A DNA stretch of 11,518 nucleotides, taken from assembly GCA_027030825.1 (NCBI GenBank), contig JALVEM010000199.1, forward strand, positions 1 through 11,518, given 5' to 3'. The notes beneath the pieces are model-generated. The model did not search any database. It saw only the letters and a list, made by a program, of their open reading frames with translations, and was not told the origin of the DNA. The stretch is from Thiohalobacter sp. Its GTDB lineage: Bacteria; Pseudomonadota; Gammaproteobacteria; Thiohalobacterales; Thiohalobacteraceae. Below are positions 1-7,027 of the stretch, piece after piece; position 1 is the stretch's first letter, and each line of letters begins with the position of its first letter. Both the position numbers and the translations under genes were made by a program.

Positions 1-2
1 CC

Positions 3-1472
3 ACCCTCATCCTCTATCGCGCCAGCCGCAAACCCCTGCAGGAAGGCGTGGCCGGATTCTTCACCGTCGACGGCTATCGCAAGTTCTCCGAAAGCCTGCC
101 GGACCAGATTCGCATCCTGTCCGAAGAGACCTGGGTGCTGGGTCAGCGCCGCCGCAGGCTGAGCGAGGAGGCGCTGCTCGAACTCGAGCTCGCCGTCCGC
201 AGGCATTATGCGAACGCCTATATCGAGACCTGGCAGAAATTCCTGCGCGATCTGCGCCTGCGTCCCTTCGGCAGCCTCGACGAGGCGCGCGAAGTGCTGC
301 GCATCGCCTCCTCGCCCGAATCGCCGCTCAAGACGCTGGCGTTCGCCATCGCCGAAGAGACCCGTCCCGGTGCACGCACGCGCAGGTCTCTCGAGCAACA
401 GGCCCGCAAGGGTGCCGATCTGCGCAGCCGGTTCGAATCCTTCTTCGGCAGCGAGGAGAATGGCCTGCGACGCAGCTCGCGCCGGCCGATCGAGCAGGTG
501 GACGCGAAATTCGAAACCCTGTTCCGTCAGGTCGGCACACGCGAGGAGCCCGCCCCCGGACTCAAGCGCGTCATGCAACAGCTCGACGAGCTCTACCTGC
601 TCGTCGACGCCGTCCGCAAGGCCGGCGAACGTGGCCAGAATGCGCTCAAGGTCGCCCAGCAACAGGCGCAGCAGAGCGACATCATCCAGCGCATCCAGGC
701 GGAGGCGGATCGTCTGCCGGTGCCACTGCGCCAGTGGCTGGCCGTGATCGCCACCAGCAGCAACCAGGTCATCGGCGGGGAAGTATTGCGGCACGTGAAT
801 CAGGCCTGGCAGACCCGGGTGCTGCCCTTCTGCCGCAAGGCCATCGCCAACCGCTATCCGTTGCGCAGGCGCCGACTGGAGATCACGCTGGAGGACTTCA
901 GCCGCTTCTTCGCTCCCGGCGGCATCATGGACAGCTTCTTCCAGGATTACCTGGCCCCGTTCGTGGACACGAGTACACGACCCTGGCGGCTGCGCAGCGA
1001 AGGCACGCTGTCGGAGGCCACCCTGCGCCAGTTCGAACGGGCAGCCGCCATCCGCGACGCCTTCTTCGGCGACGGCGGACGCAAGCCGAACGTCGGCTTC
1101 TCGCTCGAACCCATCCGCATGGATTCCAGGGTGCGGAGGCTGTCGCTGGATCTCGGCGGCCAGAAGCTCGAATACCGCCATGGCCCGCCCCGCAGCCAGC
1201 ACTTCACCTGGCCGACCCCCGACAAGCCCTGGGTGCGCCTGCTGTTCGAGGACGTGCAGCGGAACGAGCATCGCGTCAGCCTCAAGGGCCCCTGGGCCTG
1301 GTTCCGGCTGCTCGATGCCTCCGGCCTCCAGCGGGACGGCGCCGCGGATCGCTACCGCATCACCTTCGGCAAGGACGGACTCAAGGCCGAGTTCCGCCTG
1401 CAGGCGGACAGCGTCATCAATCCCTTCCGGCTGAGCGTGATGCGCAACTTCCAGTGTCCGGGGCAACTCTGA
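3..1472 (+). CDS. tssM: TssM (IcmF/VasK) T6SS membrane-complex protein, C-terminal part
   Basis: The reading frame is already open at the window edge (first full codon at base 3), so this is the last 489 residues of a protein that is usually about 1,100-1,300 residues long. A GTG at base 48 falls inside the conserved segment and is not the start. Family hallmarks are visible. Near the left edge is the motif G-(V/L)-x-G-F-F-T-x-D-G-Y (about 46-78). The segment DFSRFFAPGGIMDSFFQDYL followed by APFVDTS lies at about 894-971. Further on come YRHGPPRSQHFTWP (about 1171-1212) and GPWAWFRLLDA (about 1288-1320). TssM spans the inner membrane and its periplasmic C-terminal region contacts the TssJ lipoprotein in the TssJLM complex. 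The visible part is that periplasmic region; the N-terminal membrane segments and cytoplasmic domain lie upstream. It is the first gene of a compact operon, with tagF starting 9 bp after its stop. I am confident of the family. Confidence 0.95.
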   Translation, partial: TLILYRASRKPLQEGVAGFFTVDGYRKFSESLPDQIRILSEETWVLGQRRRRLSEEALLELELAVRRHYANAYIETWQKFLRDLRLRPFGSLDEAREVLRIASSPESPLKTLAFAIAEETRPGARTRRSLEQQARKGADLRSRFESFFGSEENGLRRSSRRPIEQVDAKFETLFRQVGTREEPAPGLKRVMQQLDELYLLVDAVRKAGERGQNALKVAQQQAQQSDIIQRIQAEADRLPVPLRQWLAVIATSSNQVIGGEVLRHVNQAWQTRVLPFCRKAIANRYPLRRRRLEITLEDFSRFFAPGGIMDSFFQDYLAPFVDTSTRPWRLRSEGTLSEATLRQFERAAAIRDAFFGDGGRKPNVGFSLEPIRMDSRVRRLSLDLGGQKLEYRHGPPRSQHFTWPTPDKPWVRLLFEDVQRNEHRVSLKGPWAWFRLLDASGLQRDGAADRYRITFGKDGLKAEFRLQADSVINPFRLSVMRNFQCPGQL

Positions 1473-1481
1473 CGAACGGCG

Positions 1482-2159
1482 ATGAGCATCGGCTTCTTCG
1501 GCAAGGTGCACACCCACGGCGATTTCGTGCAGCGTGATCTGCCCCGCCACTTCGTGGAGCCCTGGGATGCCTGGCTGCAGCAGTCCATCGCCGTGAGCCG
1601 GGAACAGCTCGGTGACGACTGGCTCGATCGTTACCTGGTGTCTCCCGTCTGGCGTTTCGCCCTGGCGCCGGGCATCTGTGGCGAGGAGGCATGGCTGGGG
1701 CTGCTGATGCCGAGCGTGGACCGGGTCGGACGCTATTTTCCGCTCACGCTGGCGACTTCCATCGGTGACCGCAGCGCGATGGCGGCTTTCCTGCTCGCGG
1801 ACGAGTGGTATCGCCAGGCAGCCAGCCTTCTGGTGACGGCCCTCGACGATGGTTTCGACCTGGAAGGGTTCCACGACCGGCTTCGACAGCTCTCACCGCC
1901 CCCGACGGAACATCGGGAACCCCTGGCCGATGCTCTCGCCCTGCGTCGGCAGGCCGCGACCGACTGGCGGGGTCTGCTGATGCCGCTGCTGCCCGGACTG
2001 CTCGACCGTGCCTACGGTCCGGCCTCGCTCTGGGGCATGGAAAGAATGGATACTCCGGAACGCAGCCTGGTGATTGCACGCGGCCTGCCGCCACCGGGCG
2101 ACTTCTCGCTGCTGCTCGACACACAGGGAACCGACGGGCGATGGAAACACCTGCACTGA
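1482..2159 (+). CDS. tagF: TagF (ImpM) T6SS post-translational repressor
   Basis: This 225-residue protein has the TagF/ImpM signatures. Residues 3-16 read IGFFGKVHTHGDFV, matching the usual GxFGKxPxxGDFV opening. W28, W31, W47 and W57 precede FALAPGICG at 59-67, and MPSVDRVGRYFPLTL follows at 76-90. The C-terminal part carries a SLWGME segment and ends shortly after GDFSLLLD. Length is close to that of stand-alone TagF proteins. In Pseudomonas aeruginosa TagF holds the T6SS silent independently of the kinase/phosphatase pair. In Agrobacterium TagF is fused to PppA, and here the two are separate but overlapping genes. The ATG at 1482 lies 9 bp after the tssM stop with no clear Shine-Dalgarno sequence, so translation is probably coupled to tssM. 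No oddities were seen. Confidence 0.95.
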   Translation: MSIGFFGKVHTHGDFVQRDLPRHFVEPWDAWLQQSIAVSREQLGDDWLDRYLVSPVWRFALAPGICGEEAWLGLLMPSVDRVGRYFPLTLATSIGDRSAMAAFLLADEWYRQAASLLVTALDDGFDLEGFHDRLRQLSPPPTEHREPLADALALRRQAATDWRGLLMPLLPGLLDRAYGPASLWGMERMDTPERSLVIARGLPPPGDFSLLLDTQGTDGRWKHLH

Positions 2160-2881
2160 ATGCCTGCACGGGCTGGGAGACGGCGATACGCTGTCATCCC
2201 GGGCTCCAGCGGGAAGTCAACGAAGATGCCTACATCGCACGTCCCGATCTCTGCCTCTGGGCGGTGGCCGACGGCATGGGTGGGCATGCGCGGGGCGATT
2301 ATGCCAGTCGCAGCATCGTCGAGGCGTTGGATGCCCTGCCGGCCACTCCGGAACCGGATCGCGCCGAGCGGGTCATCGCCGCCCTTCAGGCCGCACACCA
2401 CCGCATTCAGGAGAAATCCCGCGAGATCCACGAGCCCGTGGGTTCCACGGTCGTGGCCTTCGTGGCGATGGGCGGAGCTGCCGAAGCCCTGTGGGTGGGC
2501 GACAGCCGGCTCTATCGCCTCCGCGAAGGGGTGCTCGAACAGCTCTCCCATGATCACAGCATGGTGCAGGAATGGATCGACCAGGGCATGGTGCGCCCCG
2601 AAGAGGCCGAGCAGCTGCCGAACGCCAACGTCATCACGCGCGCCGTGGGAATGGACGAGTCGCTGCAAATCGATCGCCGTCGTTTCGAAATCGCCTCCGG
2701 TGATCTCTTTCTTCTCTGCTCCGACGGGCTCACGCGGGAACTCGCCGATGAGGAACTCGCAGCCATGCTGTCCGGCAGCCCGTCGCTGGAATCCGCGGCC
2801 GACCGTCTGCTCGAGGCGGTGCTCGCCCGCGGCGCCCACGACAACGTGACCCTGATCCTGCTTCGCTGTTGCGATCCATGA
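2141..2881 (+). CDS. pppA: PppA-type PP2C Ser/Thr phosphatase of the T6SS switch
   Basis: The protein is 246 residues from the ATG at 2141. The frame stays open far upstream inside tagF, but the family's N-terminus fits only this start, with a purine-rich AGGGAA about 11 bases before it. PPM/PP2C metal-binding motifs are all present: R24-x-x-N-E-D at 24-29, ADGMGGH at 43-49, GSTVVAF at 101-107, WVGDSRLYRL at 118-127, CSDGLT at 193-198 and HDN at 233-235. D29, D44, D195 and D234 are the expected metal ligands. No transmembrane segment is present, so it is cytoplasmic. In characterised T6SSs PppA removes the phosphate that PpkA places on the FHA protein and so resets the apparatus. It overlaps tagF by 19 bp, and its stop overlaps the kinase start (ATGA at 2878-2881), so phosphatase and kinase are probably made in a fixed ratio. 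Confidence 0.95.
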   Translation: METPALNACTGWETAIRCHPGLQREVNEDAYIARPDLCLWAVADGMGGHARGDYASRSIVEALDALPATPEPDRAERVIAALQAAHHRIQEKSREIHEPVGSTVVAFVAMGGAAEALWVGDSRLYRLREGVLEQLSHDHSMVQEWIDQGMVRPEEAEQLPNANVITRAVGMDESLQIDRRRFEIASGDLFLLCSDGLTRELADEELAAMLSGSPSLESAADRLLEAVLARGAHDNVTLILLRCCDP

Positions 2882-4692
2882 CCGAGTCCCTGCCGCCCCC
2901 GAGTCTTCTGGAACTGGCGCGGCGCAGCCTCGCGGGCGAAGCCGACCTGCGCGAGCTGGAAGCCGCCATCGAAGCATGGAACCAGGCACATCCCGAATCG
3001 CCCTCTTCGCTCCAAGTCCTGCTCGCAGCGGCACGCTCGGAAACCGAGAACACCGATGCGACGCGCATCCTGCAGACGCGCGAAGGCGAGCCGTTCGTCG
3101 AGGAGAAAGACGATGACGGGACTCGCATCGCGGCACCTCAGGGGGACGATGAAGCCACCCGCCTGATGACTGCAGGGGAAGCGTCGGATGCACCGGCTGC
3201 TGCTTCGATCGGTACGTCCGGACAGGAAAGCGCTTCCACGGTGGCGCATCCCGCATCCCGGGAGGCGGCCACGCGCCATCAGCCGGCATCTGCAGCCACC
3301 GGAACGACGGATGATTCGACACCGCCGTCGGCCCCCCGGGAACCGGAACCGGGCGACCGGCTCAAGGACCGTTTCGTGCTGGAATCGCTGCTGGGTCGCG
3401 GAGGCATGGGCGCTGTCTTCAAGGCCCGTGATCTGCGCAAGGAAGAAGCGCACGACCGGGATCCCTGGATTGCGGTGAAGGTGCTCTCGGGAGACTTTCG
3501 CGAGCATCCTGCGGCCTTCATCGCCCTGCAGCGCGAGGCCAAGAAGGCGCAGAAGCTGGCCCATCCGAACACGGTCACCGTCTACGATTTCGACCGCGAC
3601 GGTCCCATCGTCTTCATGACCATGGAGCTCCTGGAGGGCGAGTCCCTCAAGGAGCTGCTGCGCCGCCACCCCTACGGCATGCCGTTCCGGGACGTGCTGC
3701 CCATCGTCGAAGGCATCGTGTCCGGCCTCGCCTATGCGCATGAAAAGGGCATCGTCCATTCGGATCTGAAGCCCGGCAACATCTTCGTGACACGTGAGGG
3801 TACGGTGAAGGTCCTGGACTTCGGCATTGCACGGGCCTTGCACGGCAGCCGTCTGCACGAAGGTGCGGCCGGTGGCCCGGTCTCCAGCGCCGGCACGGGA
3901 CAGGGGTCCGGAGTCGACGCCACCCTGTTCGATCCCGGCACCCTGGGCGCGCTCACCCCGGCCTATGCGAGTTGCGAGATGCTCGAAGGCAAGGATCCGG
4001 ATCCGAGAGACGACGTCTATGCCCTGGCCTGCGTGACCTATGAGCTGCTCACGGGCCGTCATCCGTTCCGGCGCCTTCCGGCAGACGAGGCACGCGCGCG
4101 AGGCATGACGCCGGAACCCGTCTCGAAGAAGATCCCGAGACGGGCCTGGAAGGCATTGCAACACGGGCTGGCCTTCGATCGCGAGGCCCGCACGGCGTCG
4201 GTACAGCAGTTCTTCGTCGAACTGAGCGGCAGGCGCCCGGGTCAGGGCATGAACCCGCGCACGGTGGCGCTCGTCGTCATGCTGGTGCTGGCTGCGGGTG
4301 TCGGGCTCACGCTGCAGTTCCAGCCGCAACTGGAATACCTGTGGCATCGCCTGTTTCCGACCGAGCTGCCTCCGGAAACCCGGGCGGAGATCGCCGATCT
4401 GCTCGAGATCGCCGATCTCAACCGCGAGGCGGGACGACTCGTGTCACCCCCGGGCAGCAACGCGTACGAGGCCTACAAGGCCGTGCTGAAGCTCGATCCC
4501 TGGAACGCCCAGGCGCGCAAGGGCCTGGACAAGATCGCCGAGTATCTGCTGGCCGAGGCCAACCGGCTGTATTCGACCGAACAGCTCGACCGGGCGCGCC
4601 TGCTGGTGGAAGAAAGCCTGCGATACTTCCCGGATCACAAGGGGCTCAGGCGCCTCGACGAGCGGCTGAAGGAAGAGAACCCGGCGAACTGA
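2878..4692 (+). CDS. PpkA-like membrane-anchored Ser/Thr protein kinase with C-terminal TPR-like domain
   Basis: The protein is 604 residues from the ATG at 2878. Residues 1-155 are a low-complexity, Thr/Ala/Glu-rich N-terminal region. It holds three short repeats of Asp, one or two residues, Thr-Arg-(Ile/Leu), near residues 60-64, 80-84 and 91-96. A Hanks-type kinase domain spans about 165-450: glycine loop GRGGMGAV at 173-180, catalytic K201, helix-C E220, catalytic loop HSDLKPGN at 294-301 and DFG at 314-316. The activation segment runs unusually far, to LTPAYASCE at 359-367. Next come DDVYALACVTYELLTGRHPF at 378-397 and R438. The Arg before the catalytic Asp is Ser (HSD), so this is a non-RD kinase. 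The Pro of the APE motif is Cys. A single membrane helix (about 461-479) leads to a presumed periplasmic tail with a TPR-like helical pattern (about 525-597). Pseudomonas PpkA instead carries a von Willebrand A domain there, so I withhold the symbol. The role in T6SS activation is inferred from position next to pppA and tagF. Confidence 0.9.
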   Translation: MTESLPPPSLLELARRSLAGEADLRELEAAIEAWNQAHPESPSSLQVLLAAARSETENTDATRILQTREGEPFVEEKDDDGTRIAAPQGDDEATRLMTAGEASDAPAAASIGTSGQESASTVAHPASREAATRHQPASAATGTTDDSTPPSAPREPEPGDRLKDRFVLESLLGRGGMGAVFKARDLRKEEAHDRDPWIAVKVLSGDFREHPAAFIALQREAKKAQKLAHPNTVTVYDFDRDGPIVFMTMELLEGESLKELLRRHPYGMPFRDVLPIVEGIVSGLAYAHEKGIVHSDLKPGNIFVTREGTVKVLDFGIARALHGSRLHEGAAGGPVSSAGTGQGSGVDATLFDPGTLGALTPAYASCEMLEGKDPDPRDDVYALACVTYELLTGRHPFRRLPADEARARGMTPEPVSKKIPRRAWKALQHGLAFDREARTASVQQFFVELSGRRPGQGMNPRTVALVVMLVLAAGVGLTLQFQPQLEYLWHRLFPTELPPETRAEIADLLEIADLNREAGRLVSPPGSNAYEAYKAVLKLDPWNAQARKGLDKIAEYLLAEANRLYSTEQLDRARLLVEESLRYFPDHKGLRRLDERLKEENPAN

Positions 4693-6911
4693 TCCGTTCG
4701 CGCTGCAAGGTCTGCCGGTCGCCACTCCGGAACAGCGGCATCGGCGAGCGCACCGGTACGCGGCACGAAGAAGAATTCGCCGCTGATCCCCCCTCCACCG
4801 AGAATGGCCGCATAGGTGGGCGTCTGATCCAGACCGAAACGCAGCGCTTCCTGGCGCACCGGCTCCACGATGCGCTGATACAGCCGATAGCCGTCCATCA
4901 GGCTGCCGCTTCCCTGCAACGCATCGAGAAAGGCGCGGGCGAACACCGAATGCCGCCCCTTGCCGACGTCCAGCACGGGCTTGAGACCGCCGGAGGTGAG
5001 CACGGTTCGGGAACGTCGCTTGAGCATGGCCTTCACCCAGCGTGGAGAAACCTTCGTCACTGCGGTCTGCAGCGGCCTGGGCACCGCCATGCCGCTCAGG
5101 GATCCCGAATAGCAGGAATCAGCGACCACCATGACATGGCGTGCCTTCGTGATTTCCAGCAGGTCCGTGATGGTGCTGTTCGGGATCCAGCGCGTGATCT
5201 CGTCGGGTTCGGCATCCACGGGCAACCAGTAGCCGCGCCCTTCGACCAGCTTGCCGTGACCGGCGTAGTAGATGAGCAGATTGTCCTTCTCGCCCACCAG
5301 GGCCTGCATCTCGCCCAGGGCAGCGATGATCTGCTCGCGCGTGGCATTGAGCAGCAGTCGCGAACGGAAGCCGTAGCGCTCCACCAGCAGATCATGGACG
5401 GCCTGAGCGTCCTGGGCTGCGGATTTCAGTGGCGGCAGATGCCGGTAATCGTTGTTGCCGATGACGAGCGCGAAATAACGGCCGAACTCCAGGCCCGCGA
5501 AATCACCCTCATCCCGTGCAGGCGGCGGCTCCGGCACCAGGGTGAACTCGAGCACGGCCTCGCGCGCGAGGGCGTCCCTGGCCTGGATACGCAAATCCAT
5601 GTTCGGACGCACCCGATCGAGACGGATCCGGAATCGCCCCTTCTCGTCCGGCGCAACGGGCCTGCCGTTGACCAGCAGCCTGTCCAGGCCGGCCGGGGCT
5701 TCGACCTCCCCGACGATCACGGCGGCCTCGTTTTCGCGATACAGGATGCGAGGCTTCGTGTCACGCGTGACGACGGCCAGTGGCCGCACGATCTCGATGC
5801 TGGGGCCGGGCAGTGCCACCTCCTCCTGCCCGCTCGCCAGGCGCCGCCGCAGCTGCCTGGCCTCGGCATCGAGGCGCGCCACCTCGTCACGCAATTCGGC
5901 CAGCCGACGTTCGCGTTCGTCGATGGCCTGCTCCAGCTCCCTGGCACGAGCGGCGTCGGAGGATCTCGTGGTCTCCAGGCGTGCATAGAGACTGTCGAGC
6001 TCGGCCCGGGCCTGCTGCAAGCGGGCCTCCGCCTCGGCAAGCGCCTTGCGGCGGGATTCGAGCTGCCGGCGAAGGATGCGAGTCTCTTCGGACTTCTGCT
6101 CCAGCAGCGCGCGCAGACGCTTCTCGCGCTGCAGGGAAGCCTGAAGTGCCCTTTCCTGTTCGGCAAGCCGTCGTTCGAGCTCGCCGCGAAGCGGCGCATC
6201 CACCCCTTCGCCGAGCCGATTCAGTCGCCGCTTCGTCTCCTGCAGCGCCTGCCGCAACCGCGCTGCCTGGCGCCGGTAGTCGGCCAGCCTGCGCTCCAGT
6301 TCGCTCAGGCGCAGACGAACCTGTCTCGCCACCTCGGCACGCAACTGGGTTGCGTACATCAGCCCGTCCTCTTCCAGTCCAGCGGCGCGGCGATACCAGT
6401 TGAGTGCGGCCACGGGATCCTGGGGAACGCCGAGCCCCTTCTCGTAGAAATAGCCCAGCTTGCGCATGGCACGCCGGTAGCCCTGCTCGGCGGCCTTGCG
6501 ATACCACTCGATCGCCTGGCGGTAGTCGGGCCGGCCGTCGATGCCGCGCTCGTAGATCTCGCCGACATAGGTCTGGGCCTCGGGATCCCCCTGCTTCGCA
6601 GCCTCCAGCCAGACCTTCAAGGCCCAGCGGTAATCGGCTCGGTCATAGGCGACATACTCGCCGCCGCGGATGCGGCAGTCGATGGCGCTGGTACGTACCG
6701 GACGCCGTGGCGTGAGATAGGTCGTGTTTCCGATACGCCTGACCTGCCCTGGCAGCAGGCAATCGACCGGCAGGTAGTCTTCCGGATCGACTGCGCCGTT
6801 CGGTGCGCTCATGGCCGTCTTGCGTGTCGGTGTGGTCTGACAGCCGCCGACGAGCACGACGACGAGCGCTGTCGCAACGGCGATAACCCTGCCCCTGAGA
6901 CTGGAATTCAT
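4635..6911 (-). CDS. Predicted lipoprotein with SEL1 repeats, coiled coil and C-terminal caspase-like (C14) domain
   Basis: The protein is 758 residues from the ATG at 6909-6911. That start follows a purine run (GGGGGGAAG) and directly begins a signal peptide; the frame is open 76 codons further upstream, but those residues look non-coding. Domains in order: a lipoprotein signal with C24 after Val-Gly-Gly, and Gln at +2, which predicts the outer membrane; SEL1-like repeats at about 93-178 (for example AIEWYRKAAEQG at 133-144 and KLGYFYEKGLGVPQDP at 151-166); an Arg/Glu-rich coiled coil at about 190-360; a beta-rich, Ig-like segment at about 370-460; and a caspase-like domain at about 478-717. 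The domain opens with FALVIGNNDY and has the histidine in YYAGHG (H552) and the cysteine in ADSCYSG (C600), so the dyad is intact. About 40 variable residues follow GEFFFVPR. The gene converges on the T6SS kinase gene and overlaps its 3' end by 58 bp. The substrate is unknown. A catalytic role is supported by the dyad, while any T6SS link is inferred from position. Confidence 0.88.
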   Translation of the reverse strand: MNSSLRGRVIAVATALVVVLVGGCQTTPTRKTAMSAPNGAVDPEDYLPVDCLLPGQVRRIGNTTYLTPRRPVRTSAIDCRIRGGEYVAYDRADYRWALKVWLEAAKQGDPEAQTYVGEIYERGIDGRPDYRQAIEWYRKAAEQGYRRAMRKLGYFYEKGLGVPQDPVAALNWYRRAAGLEEDGLMYATQLRAEVARQVRLRLSELERRLADYRRQAARLRQALQETKRRLNRLGEGVDAPLRGELERRLAEQERALQASLQREKRLRALLEQKSEETRILRRQLESRRKALAEAEARLQQARAELDSLYARLETTRSSDAARARELEQAIDERERRLAELRDEVARLDAEARQLRRRLASGQEEVALPGPSIEIVRPLAVVTRDTKPRILYRENEAAVIVGEVEAPAGLDRLLVNGRPVAPDEKGRFRIRLDRVRPNMDLRIQARDALAREAVLEFTLVPEPPPARDEGDFAGLEFGRYFALVIGNNDYRHLPPLKSAAQDAQAVHDLLVERYGFRSRLLLNATREQIIAALGEMQALVGEKDNLLIYYAGHGKLVEGRGYWLPVDAEPDEITRWIPNSTITDLLEITKARHVMVVADSCYSGSLSGMAVPRPLQTAVTKVSPRWVKAMLKRRSRTVLTSGGLKPVLDVGKGRHSVFARAFLDALQGSGSLMDGYRLYQRIVEPVRQEALRFGLDQTPTYAAILGGGGISGEFFFVPRTGALADAAVPEWRPADLAARTDQFAGFSSFSRSSRRLSPL

Positions 6912-6920
6912 CTTCCCCCC
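6912..6920 (-). promoter_or_regulatory. Shine-Dalgarno-like purine run for the caspase-like lipoprotein gene
   Basis: Read on the minus strand, six G residues followed by AAG sit immediately before the ATG at 6911. The G run is offset 3-8 bases from the start. It decides in favour of this start over an in-frame ATG at 6957-6959 on the minus strand, which would push the lipoprotein signal away from the N-terminus. Confidence 0.55.
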
Positions 6921-7010
6921 GCAGAAATCGATGCCCCTATTACTCTCCCTTGCTAACATAGATCCCGACACCATTGCAAGTGATCGTTTTCCTTGCAGTC
7001 GGCAGTAACC

Positions 7011-7018
7011 GAGGAAGG
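7011..7018 (+). promoter_or_regulatory. Ribosome binding site of the small exported protein gene
   Basis: GAGGAAGG lies just before two in-frame ATG codons at 7019 and 7028. The AAGG part is 9 bases from the ATG at 7028, a good spacing. The GAGG part is 4 bases from the ATG at 7019, which is tight. I prefer 7028, but a start at 7019 would add only three residues and leave the signal peptide intact. Confidence 0.55.
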
Positions 7019-7027
7019 ATGCACCGG

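Larger units (their letters stand above)
6912..7027. promoter_or_regulatory. Divergent intergenic region between the caspase-like lipoprotein gene and the small exported protein gene
   Basis: These 116 bp must hold the promoters of both divergent genes unless one is transcribed from further away. On the + strand I see TGCTAACAT at 6951-6959, an imperfect extended -10 element, but no convincing -35 box upstream of it. On the - strand TATGTT at 6955-6960 is a weak -10 candidate. A 6-bp inverted repeat, TGCAAG at 6975-6980 and CTTGCA at 6992-6997, has arms 17 bp apart start to start and could be an operator. The promoter assignments are tentative. Confidence 0.3.

Noticed and set aside
1805..2140. 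Upstream extension of the phosphatase frame into tagF
   Set aside because: The extra 112 residues are Pro/Arg/Ala-rich and unlike any PP2C N-terminus. The ATG at 2141 gives the expected length and motif positions.
2554..4347. 597-codon and 436-codon open frames on the - strand across the phosphatase and kinase genes
   Set aside because: No domain is visible, and both are antisense to genes with complete catalytic motifs. They come from codon bias in GC-rich DNA.
4693..4760. Possible terminator between the kinase and caspase-like genes
   Set aside because: The genes overlap and this stretch codes for the caspase-like protein's tail. No strong GC stem with a T or A run was found on either strand.
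4341..6956. 871-codon open frame on the + strand opposite the caspase-like lipoprotein gene
   Set aside because: Its translation is Gln/His/Leu-rich with no recognisable domain, while the minus strand encodes a clear multidomain protein. This is a typical GC-rich shadow frame.
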